Source of the DNA: Sipunculus nudus
Lineage: Eukaryota > Annelida > Sipuncula > Golfingiida > Sipunculidae
Assembly: GCA_026874595.1 (NCBI GenBank)
Contig: CM049310.1
Location: 33,979,558-34,043,557, forward strand
Reading direction: 5' to 3'
Length of the DNA stretch: 64,000 bases
The translations under genes and the position numbers were made by a program. This document shows positions 23,930 to 35,871 of the stretch, one piece after another (the stretch's first letter is position 1; the number at the start of each line of letters is the position of its first letter). The notes under the pieces were generated by a model. The model was not told where the DNA came from, ran no database searches, and saw nothing but the letters and a program-made list of their open reading frames with translations.

Positions 23930-24606
23930 ACGGATATTGACGCATGCCCCCCTGGCGGATGCAACCAGATAGCAGATCCCCGAAGATTGTAGTAGTATCG
24001 CATAACAGCTCAGCATCCTTCCTCCGTCTTTAAGTGAACTTAACTCCATAGAAGATTACAACCTTTGATATTATAGCTTACTTTTAGCCAGCGTCAAATA
24101 AAGTACTAACAGTGGATATTCCATGACACACTCCTGAACTTCATGCCCTAACCAAAAATTACGAGTATACCCATAACTTCGACTAATGACGCTTCAGCTT
24201 TCTTGATAAACAATAGATCTTTATGATAGTCAGATACCGATCTAACTATTTGGTCCCCATGGAGTTTGTGTCGCCGTATAAGATCTATGAAATCAATATC
24301 TGGTGTTATTATGAATAATCTTAAGGCAGGTCTGCAGACGACATCTCTATGGCATGTTATCGTTACTGCCTCCGGGGTAGTTCTATAACTGGTCTATATT
24401 TACACAAACGACACGATCCTCTCTCATAGTTGTGTGGCTGATATCAATGGTACGTCCTCAAAAGGACCGGCATAATAGCATCCTCATTGTGGAGCTCAAT
24501 CGAAATGTTTGGTTTTTATAATGGTACTTAATGCGTCTGCAAAATTCCACACATCAAGTTAACATTCGTCACAAATATAAAAGGAGGATCTGATTAATTT
24601 TAATTC

Positions 24607-25350
24607 TTAAAGCTGGGTTCACACTAGCCTACGATTATGCCGATCCGATGCGAACCAAGCATCGTAGTAGATCTTCATGATCGTTGAAGTTTTTTTCAAT
24701 TTTGACGGCTTTTTACGGTTTCCTACCCTTGATACAAAATGATACAATTCGTTTTGTTAGGAGGTTTGACCACTATTGGATAACTGATCCCTTACCATTC
24801 TATGAAGATCTGTTAAGATTCTATGACCTTCCGTTGCGATCTTTAAAGATCATCACGATATGGATCTACGATCTGTTACACTTGCTTTCACGTTCCCTAC
24901 GTTCGTCAAGTTCTGTTACCCTTTTGTTGTCTTTTTGTTGCGCAATTAGACACGATTGGGACATGAACGTTATAAAAAAGGATTCCATCGGTCTGTCCAG
25001 TGACTCCACAGAGAAAACATGGTTATTTTACTGCGCTGTATTACGATTAGCCTGCCGCGCTATATTGCGTTCTTCCAAGCTATAACACAAACTGGTAAGA
25101 TGCCCACGCTCCAATATGCCATACTACGCCCTGAAACCGATTTTCTTTTAAATCGGAAAGATCGTAGCAAAATTTAAGCAGGTGTAAAATTTTGGCACGA
25201 TCAGAGAGATGTATCACGATCATGTACAGATCTAGCGGTCACCACGATTTTGATCTACGATATGTCACACTCTATAAGATGAGATGCGATCCTCACACAC
25301 TTAAAAAAATGACCTAATCGTGCTAATCGTGGTCTAGTATAGCATAAACG
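24607..25350. mobile_element. Inverted-repeat element, GTTCACACTAG type
   Basis: Left end AAAGCTGGGTTCACACTAGC then CTACGATTATGCCGATC; the right end reads, reversed, ACTAGACCACGATTAGCACG. About 20 bp of imperfect terminal repeat is visible. The interior is dense in GATC, CACGAT and ATCGT words. The 133-codon plus-strand frame at 24684 lies wholly inside and is rich in Ser, Leu and Arg because of these words. It has no known motif, so I do not call it a gene. Confidence 0.5.
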
Positions 25351-25379
25351 CCCGCTTCTTATTGCCAATATAACCCAGA

Positions 25380-25985
25380 TGTGTTGGCCCCAAGTCTTGT
25401 CCACGTCGCCTCTCGCTGATGTCGCCTCAATGTCACTCTGATGGGTCCTGGTGGTATCCAGTTTATAAAATTGGGGCTAAAAGATATCCGATGTCTTACC
25501 GATTAACTGTCTCTTTCCGATGTCACCTAGATGTCACTTGATGTATTCCAATACCCCCCCCCCCCCACCCGCAAAAAAAAAAAAAAAAAACTAAAAAAAG
25601 GGGGAATCGGGATGACATCGGGATTACAACGGGGTTACATCTTGATTTTCGTTATACCGAGGTGTTCACACGCTGTTAACCCGATGTGGCCCGTTTAACC
25701 TCAAGTTTTTTTAGATATTTACCAGTCTCCCTAGATGATTTCCATTGTTCCCCGACATGTTGTCACCATTTAGAGGCGGACGCACCACCTGGTTAATTAG
25801 GTGTTCAAACTAGATAAGTGGCTGCAGTTCAAATCAGATTGACAGCAGGTCATATATGGGGGGGGGGGGGGCTTTAGGAAACATCGGGACGAGATCGATG
25901 TGATATCGGAAATACTACGTGACAGCACATCTGACCACATCTAGGTTACATAGGTGTACAATGTGTTAACCAGACTATAAAACAA
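25380..25985. repeat. GATGTCAC-rich degenerate inverted-repeat region
   Basis: Left half repeats GATGTC(A/G)CC; right half repeats the opposite-strand form (GACATCGGGAT, ACATCGGGAC). This suggests a decayed foldback element. It contains a C14 then A18 run at 25553-25590 and a G13 run at 25859-25871. Confidence 0.4.
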
Positions 25986-25989
25986 TAGC

Positions 25990-26770
25990 TACTCTCATTT
26001 TCCTTGATGTTATTTGATCCGCCAAAATGTGGAAACATTGATTAGACACCACAAGGGAAATTACGTATAGAAGGTCAAAACTCTAGCTTTCCAATAATTT
26101 GTTTATGAGTCCACATAATTCAGCATTGTATCCAAATGTTTTTTTTTCTGAAATCAATGGAAAATTGCTCCCAAACACAATCCACGATATTAAAATTCTC
26201 TAAATCAAAAGTCGCTGGAATGCCATTAGGTACCAGGGTAGGTGGTATTAGTTGACACGAACTAACTGAAGCCGATTCAATTGTTTCTTTTTTTTCTCTG
26301 TGTTAAAAGGACTTATTTCTCAAAGAGCATCTTTCCAAAAGATTAAGCTTCTCCTGGCGGCCTCCTTTGTTCATTCTTCCATTGATCCAGAAGTCTCGTC
26401 TACACAATGTGGAATAAAAGGTATCTTGCTACTGATCGAGTAACTTACTTTGGTAAAGAGACGGCCGATAGAATTTTTCAATCAGATTTCATAATCGTAT
26501 TCCACTTAACTTGATTTCTGTGTGCATGTGTGTTACTATGATTACCATACGCCTATATTACAGCCCCATGTAAATACAATGATCCGTCGAAGTATTCAAT
26601 AATTCATATTAATTAATAGGACGCATTTGAAATATGACCCGGCATCCATCACCGATTCATTCCCCAAATGTTGTTAATTTGAATTTGTTTTTTTCAACTC
26701 TTGTCCTAGACGATGGTCTTTTTGTCATATTTTTTTTGGTTACAGACCCCTGTGAATTATTATAAACTAG
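25990..26770. other. Non-coding stretch
   Basis: I see nothing recognisable beyond T-rich runs. Confidence 0.45.
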
Positions 26771-26771
26771 A

Positions 26772-26922
26772 AATATGCATTGTCAGGAATGCAGGCCTCC
26801 GCCATGTGGGCGGTACTTGTTGTGGGATGATTCAGAAACGTGATTTAAACCTCTCGTTCGGCAATTCACCAAGGTTCATTCAGGCATCAGTGACTCTAAA
26901 TTTGTGCCTCTACATTTATGAA
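26772..26922 (-). repeat. Dispersed repeat family A, copy 5, first part
   Basis: Carries AATGCAGGCCTCCGCCATGT and GGTTCATTCAGGCATCAGTG, matching copy 3. It breaks at the LTR-like element and resumes at 27658. Confidence 0.7.
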
Positions 26923-27657
26923 ACTAATAACAACAGATCACGTAATTGTGATCAGCACATATTTTTTTAAGGAGAAAAAAAAATCAGATTCTGTAACACT
27001 AGGCAGCGTAAAATTTCTAGGGAAATGAATAAATATGTCAGTGTTTTTTTTGTTAACAAAAAATAATAATTTATTCTTAGAACAATGCTAACATTACTAT
27101 TCACTAAATCAATACAATTACACAGGAATGAACATTACAAGAGTGTCCGGATCATAGGCTTTGATTTCTGTCACAGCTCAACAAGAGTCCTTTAACACCA
27201 ATAATCCACGTAACTGGTAATAATCAAAAGGCAAACTGGAGACAGTCCGTATTAAATCTGTATTAAGTCCGTTAAATATCTGACACCACTGCAATTATCG
27301 GTAAGGCCCCAAAACTGACGAAAAAGTAACACTCTTAGTGCTCGCTTGTATTTCCCTTTCTGTCGGCTCGAAACACAGCCCCTAATTTATAGCTTCTCAC
27401 CCGAAAAATCTAGAAATGGAAATTCCAAAGAACAATATACACGCACATGAACAGACCCGAAACATCTAGAACAAAATGAACGCTGTATCTCTACGCTTCA
27501 GAAAAAACGCTAGGTCTCTACGCTTCAGACCCGACACGCGAGCCAGCGCCCAACAAGCGAGGTTCCCATACCAATGAACTATGTCTGCGCTACGCGAATC
27601 AGAATGTCAACAGACACATGTAACACTCCGGCGCACAATAAACCGATAACTGTAACA
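26923..27657 (-). mobile_element. LTR-like element, copy 4
   Basis: The TGTTACGG end is lost or diverged. Family sequence runs from AACAGATCACGTAATTGTGA to the right terminus CTGTAACA at 27657. It splits family A copy 5 into two parts. It is shorter than other copies through deletions in the middle. Confidence 0.7.
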
Positions 27658-27805
27658 ATATTCCAAGAAGTCTTTGTCCTGAGGCGGATCCACACCGAAG
27701 TCTGATTGATTCGTTCTTTTCCCATTCCAAATATGCCCTGAAAATTCCATGAAATTCCATTCATGATTGCGTGAGTAATGTTGTGAAAAAAACCTCACTC
27801 ACGAA
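27658..27805 (-). repeat. Dispersed repeat family A, copy 5, second part
   Basis: Resumes with ATATTCC and GGCGGATCCACACCGAAGTC and ends GCGTGAGTAATGTTGTGAAA, as in copy 3. Confidence 0.7.
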
Positions 27806-28670
27806 CGGGAATGAACGCATACCCTCCGTGCGAGTCATGAGTTTTGTGTATTATTTGTTCCACGGTTTCATTTACCCCAAATACGCTTTGATGGAATAAA
27901 AAACTAAAATGTCATGAAAGTAAGGCCACTGTCAATTCAAAACACATTGCGTTGCTCAATTTGAATTTATTTATGAGAAAATGGCATTCTGACCGTTTAA
28001 TGTTTATAATATCATAACCAAGGACAAAGATCATATATTTATGTACACATACCACTGAATGCTATACGGAGTACTGAAAACGTGACCCAAAGGCCTACAG
28101 AGAACTTTCATTCTTTGTGTTTAAGGGTCATGTAAATAACACTAAACAGAAAGTACAGGGATGACACCTACCTCTTGGTCAAGCATGGTAATATGATACC
28201 AAAGATTCCTCCTGAACTCCACCAGAAGCTTTAAGATCAAACGGGGGAAAAATCCCATGAGAACCAAATAAGGTCCGAAATAATGTATATAAAAGGCAAA
28301 CTTTGCACGTTGAGTGTCTCTTATACCATCAGAAGCGTATTACCATGTTCAAAGGTGGGCGATATTAGAAGCAAAACCCGATTTCCCAATTTTTATCCCG
28401 ATTTAAACTGTTTTCTTTACTCTGATAATTATTCAGCATTTATGTGCTAATTAAGGGGTTAATTAAAGGTAATTGTGGGTTATATATACACAGAAATGTT
28501 CGTGACATTTAGGTCCATTTATTATGTCCATTTAAATCATAGGATTTTTTTCTATTCAGTATTTAGATAATCCTGATCTCATCATCCATACAAACACCTG
28601 GATCCCATATCGAATGTTTCAAACATGGCTTCCTATGGAACTTAAGTAAATACTAATTATAGTCCCCAGT
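27806..28670. other. Non-coding stretch
   Basis: No recognised gene or repeat. Confidence 0.45.
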
Positions 28671-28930
28671 GATATATATAATTTGTGAACGAAAGTCCGT
28701 CTTTCCGTCCGTCACAGGTTGAAGTTTACGCAATAACGTAAAAACAATTTAACATAAAATCACCATACTCACACCATTGATGCAACTCATGAAATACAAG
28801 TTCGAGTTCGCATATGAATAACCTTGGTGCATTTCCAAGGTCACAAAGGTTCGCGAAAATGCTAATATTATATTAACACAATCACTTTAAAGAATTTGAG
28901 ACACAGTCATCAAACATGCAGCACTGATAA
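28671..28930. repeat. Tandem degenerate repeat, left part
   Basis: Words such as AAGTTCGAGTTCGCATATGA, CCTTGGTGCATTTCCAAGGT and ACAGTCATCAAACATGCAGC recur diverged at 29522-29740. The array is split by the foldback element. Confidence 0.7.
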
Positions 28931-29521
28931 AGCCCCTTTCACACATTCACGGATTTCAACAGGGATCACCCCGGACCTTAATCCGTGGTGTTCCGGGGAC
29001 AGCAGCGCGATTTCGTAAATGGGGCTTTCACATATTCACAGATAGCAACACGGATAATCCCGGAGCATCGTTCCGTAATTATCCGTGTTAGCTACGGAAT
29101 CGCCGTGTAAACACGGGGCATCACCGTGTTAACACCGTGGTGCATCCGTAGTGATCCTTGGTGCACCAGCATGATTGGAGAAAAAACTTAAACCTGCACC
29201 CGGAAAGTGCCGGTCTCAATACGGAGCTCCCGGTGGCTACACGTTGACTCCCGGATGTATACGGTGGCTACACGGAGGTGCACGGTGCCTACAAGGAGTG
29301 ATACGGATGATTTTTCATCCGTGTACTCCGGGACGAAAAATTGTGCAGGTTTAATTTTTTCTCCGAACATGCCGGAGCGCCAAGGATCACTATGGATGCA
29401 ACACGGTGTTAACACGGTGATGCCCGGAGTTTACACGGTGATGACGGAGTCAACACGGATGATCCCGGAACGATGATCCGGGATGATCCGTGATGCTATC
29501 CGTGAATGTGTGAAAGGGGCT
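28931..29521. mobile_element. 591-bp foldback element with TAA target duplication
   Basis: Left end AGCCCCTTTCACACATTCAC continuing GGAT matches the right end exactly in reverse complement (24 bp inside the TAA). TAA flanks both sides (28928-28930 and 29522-29524), the target size of PIF/Harbinger transposons. The arms pair imperfectly for about 270 bp, down to AAACCTGCAC at 29190 and GTGCAGGTTT at 29343. The left arm holds a second, internal copy of the terminus near 29025. The 75- and 89-codon frames inside are products of the palindrome. It has no transposase, so it is non-autonomous. Confidence 0.85.
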
Positions 29522-29830
29522 TAAACCTAACGAAGGGCTAGATCGAGTTTGCATTTTGAGGACGTCCTTGACGCAATTTTCAAGGTCACAGTAGTGATAA
29601 TCATAAAATGATGTTAACGCAAATTGGATGAAAAAAAATTGAGGCAAAGTCACCAAACCCGCAGCATTGATAGATCACTTGAAGGTCTAGGTCGAGTTCG
29701 AATATGGATGGTCTTGATGCATTTTTAAGATAAAAGAGGCAATCTATGTCGGTAACATAACGAATTTCATACAGTTTCTTCCACAACAGGCGGGGGACAA
29801 ACCAGATCTGTTCCACAGATCAACCTTATT
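29522..29830. repeat. Tandem degenerate repeat, right part
   Basis: Continues the array of 28671-28930 after the foldback element, with AGGGCTAGATCGAGTTTGCA, TTTTCAAGGTCACAGTAGTG and a further AGGTCTAGGTCGAGTTCGAA unit. It ends in GGCGGGGGACAAACCAGATC. Confidence 0.7.
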
Positions 29831-30340
29831 CTAGTTTTGGTAGAACCAATGTGATCATCTGCCAGAATAACATGTACCCTCCGCTATAACGATCAGGTAG
29901 TCGATCCCACAGTTTATCTCAGACGAGAAAAGGCCCATTAAAGGCTAATTAGTTTGTTAAATAAGCTGATGGATCTTTCCTTGAACAATCTGACTTACCT
30001 TTTATATTGTTCTCCCGATTAATAATTTGTCAGTGGCATGTCAGCTGATCATATTGGTTATATTGCCTTTAACGGAATATATGGTGCAATTTTTGTTATA
30101 AGTTAGTTATGTAAGGTTTAGTTTATTGATCAACACAGTAGTTCTTTGGAATAAAGCAAGCAGACAAAGAACGAGACGTTTTTAATCAGCGACCGCTTGA
30201 CATATTCATTTAGTTTGTAAACGTCTACTTTTAGATGAATGAAATACTATGTCCCTTAGTTGGCAATACCTTTCGTTATCAGGTTCCATCCTCGTAATCA
30301 TGCTCTGCAGCTCTGTCATTGGGAAATATCATCTAAATGC
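29831..30340. other. Non-coding stretch
   Basis: No recognised feature. Confidence 0.4.
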
Positions 30341-30344
30341 CAGC

Positions 30345-30720
30345 TCAGCTCCTAAAGTCAGGAACTTAGGGGCCACACAGGGCAGTTTTAACACAATGTA
30401 ACAGCACATCAGCTCTGCATTGAAGTCATGTTATTGCCAGGTCAGATCCATCGGCAGAATCCGACGATGCATCAATACTAGTGCATGCAAAAAGTCTGTT
30501 TCAAGCCCTGGTGATTATGCAAAATCCCTGCTGCATGGCAATGGCATCACCGAGCCTTAGATGGCAGACTAAAGCGCCTTCCTTTGCAGCTGAGGTTATC
30601 ACGCGATGGCCTTGGAAACAGTACTTATGGAGCTACATTGGCTGCCGGTAGACTACAGACCTCTCTTTAAATTGCTTTAGCTTACTTGTAAAGCCCTCCA
30701 TACCTTGTGCGTTCACTCAG
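30345..30720 (+). pseudogene. CR1/L2-like LINE, C-terminal remnant
   Basis: Translation shows VRNLGATQGSFNTM, then SILVHAKSLFQALVI, QTKAPSFAAEVITRW, and LHWLPVDYRPLFKLL near 30633-30680 followed by LTCKALHTL. The order VRNLG, LVHA, LQ..QNAAAR..TR, LHWLPV, KALH is the hallmark C-terminal half of a CR1/L2 reverse transcriptase. In-frame stops and frame changes show decay. The likely 3' UTR follows at 31012-31640. Confidence 0.75.
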
Positions 30721-31011
30721 GTCAGCCAAAAGAACAACGTTTGGAAATATGTACTACATTTTATGGGCCAAGTCAGTCAGGGCATTTTCTGATTGACACG
30801 TATTGTGGCACCGCGATGCACACGACCCAACGAGCTGTGTTAATGTTGACATCTGGTATCGCGCCTGGTCAACTGTTTTCAACCTTCGTTTTCATGGGAG
30901 AAGCAAACGGTTTCAAGGAAACCTTTTCAAATTGGCAGGTACAAATTGATTTTAAAGGGAAGAAGCTGTTTTTCGTGTTATTTCAACACGCTTTATAGAT
31001 GATTGGGCCCC

Positions 31012-31640
31012 TTTAATTTTTTTAGAGTGTCATAGAGCTATTGTATTTGAGAGAGTGATTCTTTGACTTTAATATACTAAAAAAATAGAATTAATAAGCG
31101 GAGTTGCATACAAAAATATACATAAAAAAGCACGGAAAATGTTTCAATTAAACAAAAGTGCTGTCCTACATATTATTTCTCTCTAATATGACACGGGACA
31201 TGCAAAATAATGTGAAATAAAATGTTTTCAAGAAACGTAAGAACACTCTTTTGCATCTGTATTAAAATGGACGGTAATAATTGGCACTCACCGTTGTCAT
31301 GCAAGCCCTCTGGGGTAATGCCTCAAAAATGCTCGTCTTGTGTCTTAAAATGTCGTAAACGATGTCAAAAGTGTCCGAATGGGGTTTGTTTGTCACATTT
31401 TTTTTATATTTTCAAGAACAGCAAGGACACTCTCTTTATAAAAATGGACGGTAGTGGTACCTAACCGCTATCACGCAGGCCCATTGTGGAAATGTCCCGA
31501 AATGCCCGTCTTTGGTCTTGACATGCCGGGAAAGATGCTAGGATTATCCAAAAGGGGTTGTTTGTCACAAATTTTGAAAAATTATGAGAACTTAAAATTT
31601 TATTCTCGAAGAGTATACCTTAGCTTCTTGTACCAGAAAC
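31012..31640 (+). repeat. LINE 3' UTR-like block, copy 1
   Basis: 31012-31476 recurs at 33877-34337 with about 80 percent identity by eye. Both copies follow a LINE C-terminus, so this is probably the 3' UTR of that LINE. Inside is a ~175-bp subrepeat (AAGAACACTCTTTTGCATCT versus AAGGACACTCTCTTTATAAA, each followed by AAAATGGACGG). The 80- and 74-codon frames here are not kept in copy 2. Confidence 0.7.
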
Positions 31641-32129
31641 TTCACCAGTATCTAAAGCTCGGCCCATTGAATTCTTAGAATTCGGCCCTGACGCCCCCGA
31701 ACAGATCGAGTCGCGAGGACCTTTCCAAAGCAAAATCGGGTATTATGCATGTTAAATAAAGTAACTTTAATTTGCCCTATTAAATATTTTTCAGCTGCGT
31801 ATATTCCAAACGTGTATAGTTTATTTTTATTTTTTGCATACCTGCGTTTGACATTATTTCTTGTGTTTATTGTTATTTGATTACCTGACAAATCAGTTCA
31901 GTATTTAACCGAACTTGTATGATCAGTAGCCATTAGACTTCCACTTGTAAGTTTACGAGGCAGGACAGAAAGACAATCAAAGATCTACTAATGATAAGAT
32001 GGCATATATATATTTATTATAAAAAAAGTTTTTATAGATTTTTCTGGTGGAGGTAACCGCATCTATTTGTCATCCATGATAAATAAACTACGTATATGTA
32101 CATCTGCAGAATTCAATTCCGGTTTCTAA

Positions 32130-32445
32130 CTGCGTGACAGGACAGTATCACACGCTTCCTCTCATTTTATATCCTGGCGCTCACCACGGGCGGTGTCCAA
32201 TGCATCTGCAGGCACTTGGTGCGTTATCTACCACATTGCTGGGTTATATCACCGAGGAACCCCCCCCCCCCCAGGCGCATTCGTTTGTGAGTGAACGCAG
32301 CCGCTGGGCACGGCTCTCCCACTTAGCATGCAGAACGATCTCTCTGATTGGGGGCCGACTGATAAAGATATCATCCCCCCCGGCTGAGATTCGAACTCTA
32401 ACCTCCTGGCTTGGAGTCCTGTGATCGTTCCCTGAGCCACAGAAG
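32130..32445 (-). mobile_element. tRNA-derived SINE
   Basis: On the minus strand a tRNA-like head spans about 32374-32449. Acceptor arms CCCGGCT and AGCCGGG pair in all 7 positions and the D stem TGTG/CACA is intact. The A box is TGGCTCAGGGAACG and the B box AGAGTTCGAATCTC. The T stem is two pairs short, so this is a SINE head and not a tRNA gene. The body runs on through GGCGCATTCG region words to about 32130. C11 at about 32261-32271 lies inside. Confidence 0.65.
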
Positions 32446-32636
32446 CCGGGTTTAAAGAAGATATGTACAGAGGTGTTTGTTCTCCCATGGCAGTTTAGTA
32501 TGAAATATTTTGACTATTGAGACAAGTATACCTAATTTTTCCAGCGTGATACTCAGTGATTTACCCGGTCGACGTGATGACACAAGCTAGAATGGTAGCA
32601 AATTTTTAAATTTCAATTCATTATGTCTTCTTAGGA

Positions 32637-32695
32637 ACAGGGGCGTCAATGTAGGGTGTATGGGGGTATATAACCCCCCCCCCCCCACACACACA
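32637..32695 (+). mobile_element. hAT-like terminus fragment
   Basis: CAGGGGCGTCAATGTAGGG resembles the CAGGGGCG start of many animal hAT elements. It is followed by a G/C-run palindrome (GGGGGTATATAACCCCC). No partner terminus was found nearby. Confidence 0.35.
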
Positions 32696-33689
32696 CACTT
32701 TTTAGCACGGGGGGATGATCAATGTAATCATCCCCAAGTATTCAGAGAATACTAATATGTATTGGAATTGAATAAATAATTATAAGTACAGACTTTGGTT
32801 TCATTTCTGAGTGTACTTCTGTATAAATCTGCTAAAGAAGTAACCTTTACCTGAAACATAATACCTTATTTTTAAAACCTTATACTTTATCGTAATTTGT
32901 TTTAAATATATCACACAGACACACACATGCACACACACAAATCAATAAATAATAACAATAAAGAAATCTTCTCGGAAACGGTATGCAAGACTGCTATGGA
33001 ATTGAACCAGCGCAGAATAAGCCATTTTACTTCCGACTTAGAAAAAAGGGACCATACTATAACATTATGTACAAGTCTATATTTTTATAACTACAAATCT
33101 GCCTGAATGGAGTCGCCTTTTTCTGCATGAATATATAGAGGAACGGGCTGTTAAAAAATAAAAAAATATTACAAATATTACATGCGGTTCCCAAATCGTG
33201 ACTGGTCACGAATACTGATAAAGCTTACGATCGATATTCACATAAATTGCTGTTGCGGTAAAGAGATTTGGGGATTTTGGTACCAATAGACTCAGTTTTA
33301 AGTAAAACGTAAATTGTAGCACAGGTAAACCACAACATTTTAATGTTTCATATGTTAATATACCTGTAAGCTTATATTTTGACCCGACCAAGTAAGTAAT
33401 TTCTTTTTAATTTATTTTTTTTCGGAACTCAAAAAGTCACTTGATAAAATTGCATCAAAATATGAGACGGTAACTCATCGTAGGGTTAACTCAAGTATTT
33501 CTTTGAAAGTGGAAAAAATTGGCTGTGTATCATTAAATCGCATATTTCATTACCTTCGGACTATGGGTCCAAATAATGAATCTTCGGCCTGTATACATAC
33601 CCTGATCATCGGGTGTCTCCTTCGTTAAAACTTTTGGGAAAAAAGATCCTTCAGTTACTCTAACGCTTTTCTCTTGAAGGTAAAATAAT

Positions 33690-33900
33690 GTCAAGGATGC
33701 CCTAAGTGAGCATTGCTTTAAAAGACGGCTGAAAATACACCTGTTCCAGCTCGTATATTACTAGTTGTCTTCATCAACTGAGATGTACACTTTGCGTTTG
33801 AATTCTGAATTGTCTAGTCTGTTGCAAATCTGTTTTTAGTCATAATTATGTTTAATCTGATTCCATATATATTTTTAATTTTTTTTACAGTGTCCTAAAG
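33690..33900 (+). pseudogene. CR1/L2-like LINE, last codons
   Basis: ALSEHCFKRRLKIHLFQLVY fits the closing FK..LK..LF...Y motif of CR1/L2 proteins. It is followed by the 3' UTR-like block at 33877. The rest of the protein is gone. Confidence 0.6.
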
Positions 33901-34337
33901 CTAATATATGTGAGAGTAAATCTGGCACTTCGATATACTAAAATAAAAAATAAATAATCGGATTTGCATACCAAAATTTATATCAATGAAGCACGGAAAA
34001 TGTTCCAATTCACTAAAAGCGTTGTCCCACATATTATTTTTCTCAAATATGAAGCGGGACATGCAGAATAATGTGAAATAAAATATTGTCAAGAAACGTA
34101 AGAACACTCTCTTTAGCATCTGTATTAAAATGGATGGTATGGCACTTAACTGTTGTCACTCAAGCCCTCTGTGAAAATGCCACAGAAATGCCCGTTTTTG
34201 GTCTTTAAATGTCGGGAACGATTTAAGAAGTGTCCTCCTAATGGGGATTGTTGTAACATTGTTTTATATTTTCAAGAAAAGTAAGGACACTCTGTTTCAA
34301 AAATGACGGTAGTGGTACCTAACCGTTATCACGCTAA
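33877..34337 (+). repeat. LINE 3' UTR-like block, copy 2
   Basis: Diverged copy of 31012-31476, with the same GCACGGAAAATGTT, ATAATGTGAAATAAAAT, CAAGAAACGTAAGAACACTC and GTAGTGGTACCTAACCG words. Confidence 0.75.
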
Positions 34338-35565
34338 TGTATTTATTAGGTATACATTGTAGGGCAGCATCAATACAACCTTTTTTAATCTTTCCGATAT
34401 ATCTGTATAAAACAGCTTGTAAATGAAATCTCTTTACTATTCATTTCTTTTGTTTTATTACAGGATTTATTTGATATTCTTGAATATGCGCATTTGTTGC
34501 CGTTTTCAAAAGACACTGGTAGTTTTAATGCCCATGTTTTATCTAAGACCTAGTGGTATGCAACACCTGAACTGAAATTGAATTGGATTGAATATGATTG
34601 TGGTCAGATCTGTTTACAGCTGATTGGATGACGCCTATATGGGGTACTTTGGAGAAGGATTAGGTGTACATATAAAAGATCTATCTGTGAGGAACAGGAC
34701 CTATCTTAACTTTAGTATGGGGTAAAGTACGACAAAAAAATCTATATTGAGGTCTCCTCCAGTTGTTTATCGTTGACAATTCGACGTGATTGTCAGTGTT
34801 TCTGCTGTATATACACACGGCTCAATTTTACCAGTTTCAACACTTCCTAGTACATCACATGGAAAACAGCAACATCATCACATCAAGACTATGAGGCAAT
34901 TGTAATTTAACTTCTATTAACCTACGATTATCGTATTTGATAGGTTTAATATATTTTCTAATGTCATTGTGCCACATAAAAGCAACCCATACGGTATACC
35001 TCCATAGGGTTAACCTATTAAAATTTCTTCGTGTGTAATTATACCCGAACTTTTGCTTAATATACTGGTTTGCGTTTCTTACAAAAAAACTATTTATGGA
35101 TTATATTCTGTAACATTCTAGGATAAACAGCTAACCGTCTCTCCATTTGTATCCTTTCGTCCCCTTTCATTAAAGTAAAACCGACAGCCTATTCTATCAG
35201 GCCAGAATGTATCAGACATGAGTATGTTTCTATTGTTTATTTGACTTTGAGTCCTAATTGGAAACCAGAACTAAGTCTTAACAGGAATACCTTCTGTAAT
35301 TATAAAATCCTGCAGGTTATTGTTGATCTGGGTGTACATAAAAGACAAACAGGTCTCTGGAATTTTGTCCTCCACATATGTTTTTTTAGAACGAGTACCA
35401 AATATTGTCTTTTCATTTTGAGTTCTCCATTTTCAGCAATGGTTTTATTCTGTTCGACCTGATTTGTATTTACCTGCTGAGTTTGGGTTCGATAACCTGT
35501 GCTTCGCCCACAATGCGTGGCAGTCTGGGACATAAATATTCCTTGCCAAATTGCAAGGCCAAAGA
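34338..35565. other. Non-coding stretch
   Basis: No recognised gene. Overlapping frames at 35241-35596 on both strands carry no known motif. Confidence 0.4.
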
Positions 35566-35567
35566 TA

Positions 35568-35871
35568 GGTATGGATCTCAGGCACTTTTTTCATAAATCA
35601 GTGCGCGCCGCCGATTTTTTTTACCTTTTATGTATGTTTCGATGAAAATAGAAATGATCAGGAAAAAAACATAATAAAAACAATTTCTTTGCTAAACATG
35701 TAAAAGCAACACATAACAAAGGAAATCTTATCAAATTTGTATCGTTTTATCTTCTTGAAAGGCATGTCCGAGCGTCTGGAGTTCAAAATAGGTCAGTTCT
35801 ATTGAAAATCAAAATAAAAATTTTTGATGCGGGGGGTTAAAATTGACGCGCGCGGCGCCTGAGCACATACC
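35568..35871. mobile_element. Small inverted-repeat element (MITE-like), copy 1
   Basis: Ends GGTATGGATCTCAGGCAC and, reversed, GGTATGTGCTCAGGCGCC. Both ends are followed inward by GC-rich words (GCGCGCCGCC; GCGCGCGTC). It is related to 40458-40730 in opposite internal orientation. 304 bp, no coding capacity; target duplication not clear. Confidence 0.7.

Noticed and set aside
24684-25085. 133-codon plus-strand frame
   Set aside because: Lies wholly inside an inverted-repeat element made of short GATC/CACGAT words. Residue bias follows those words.
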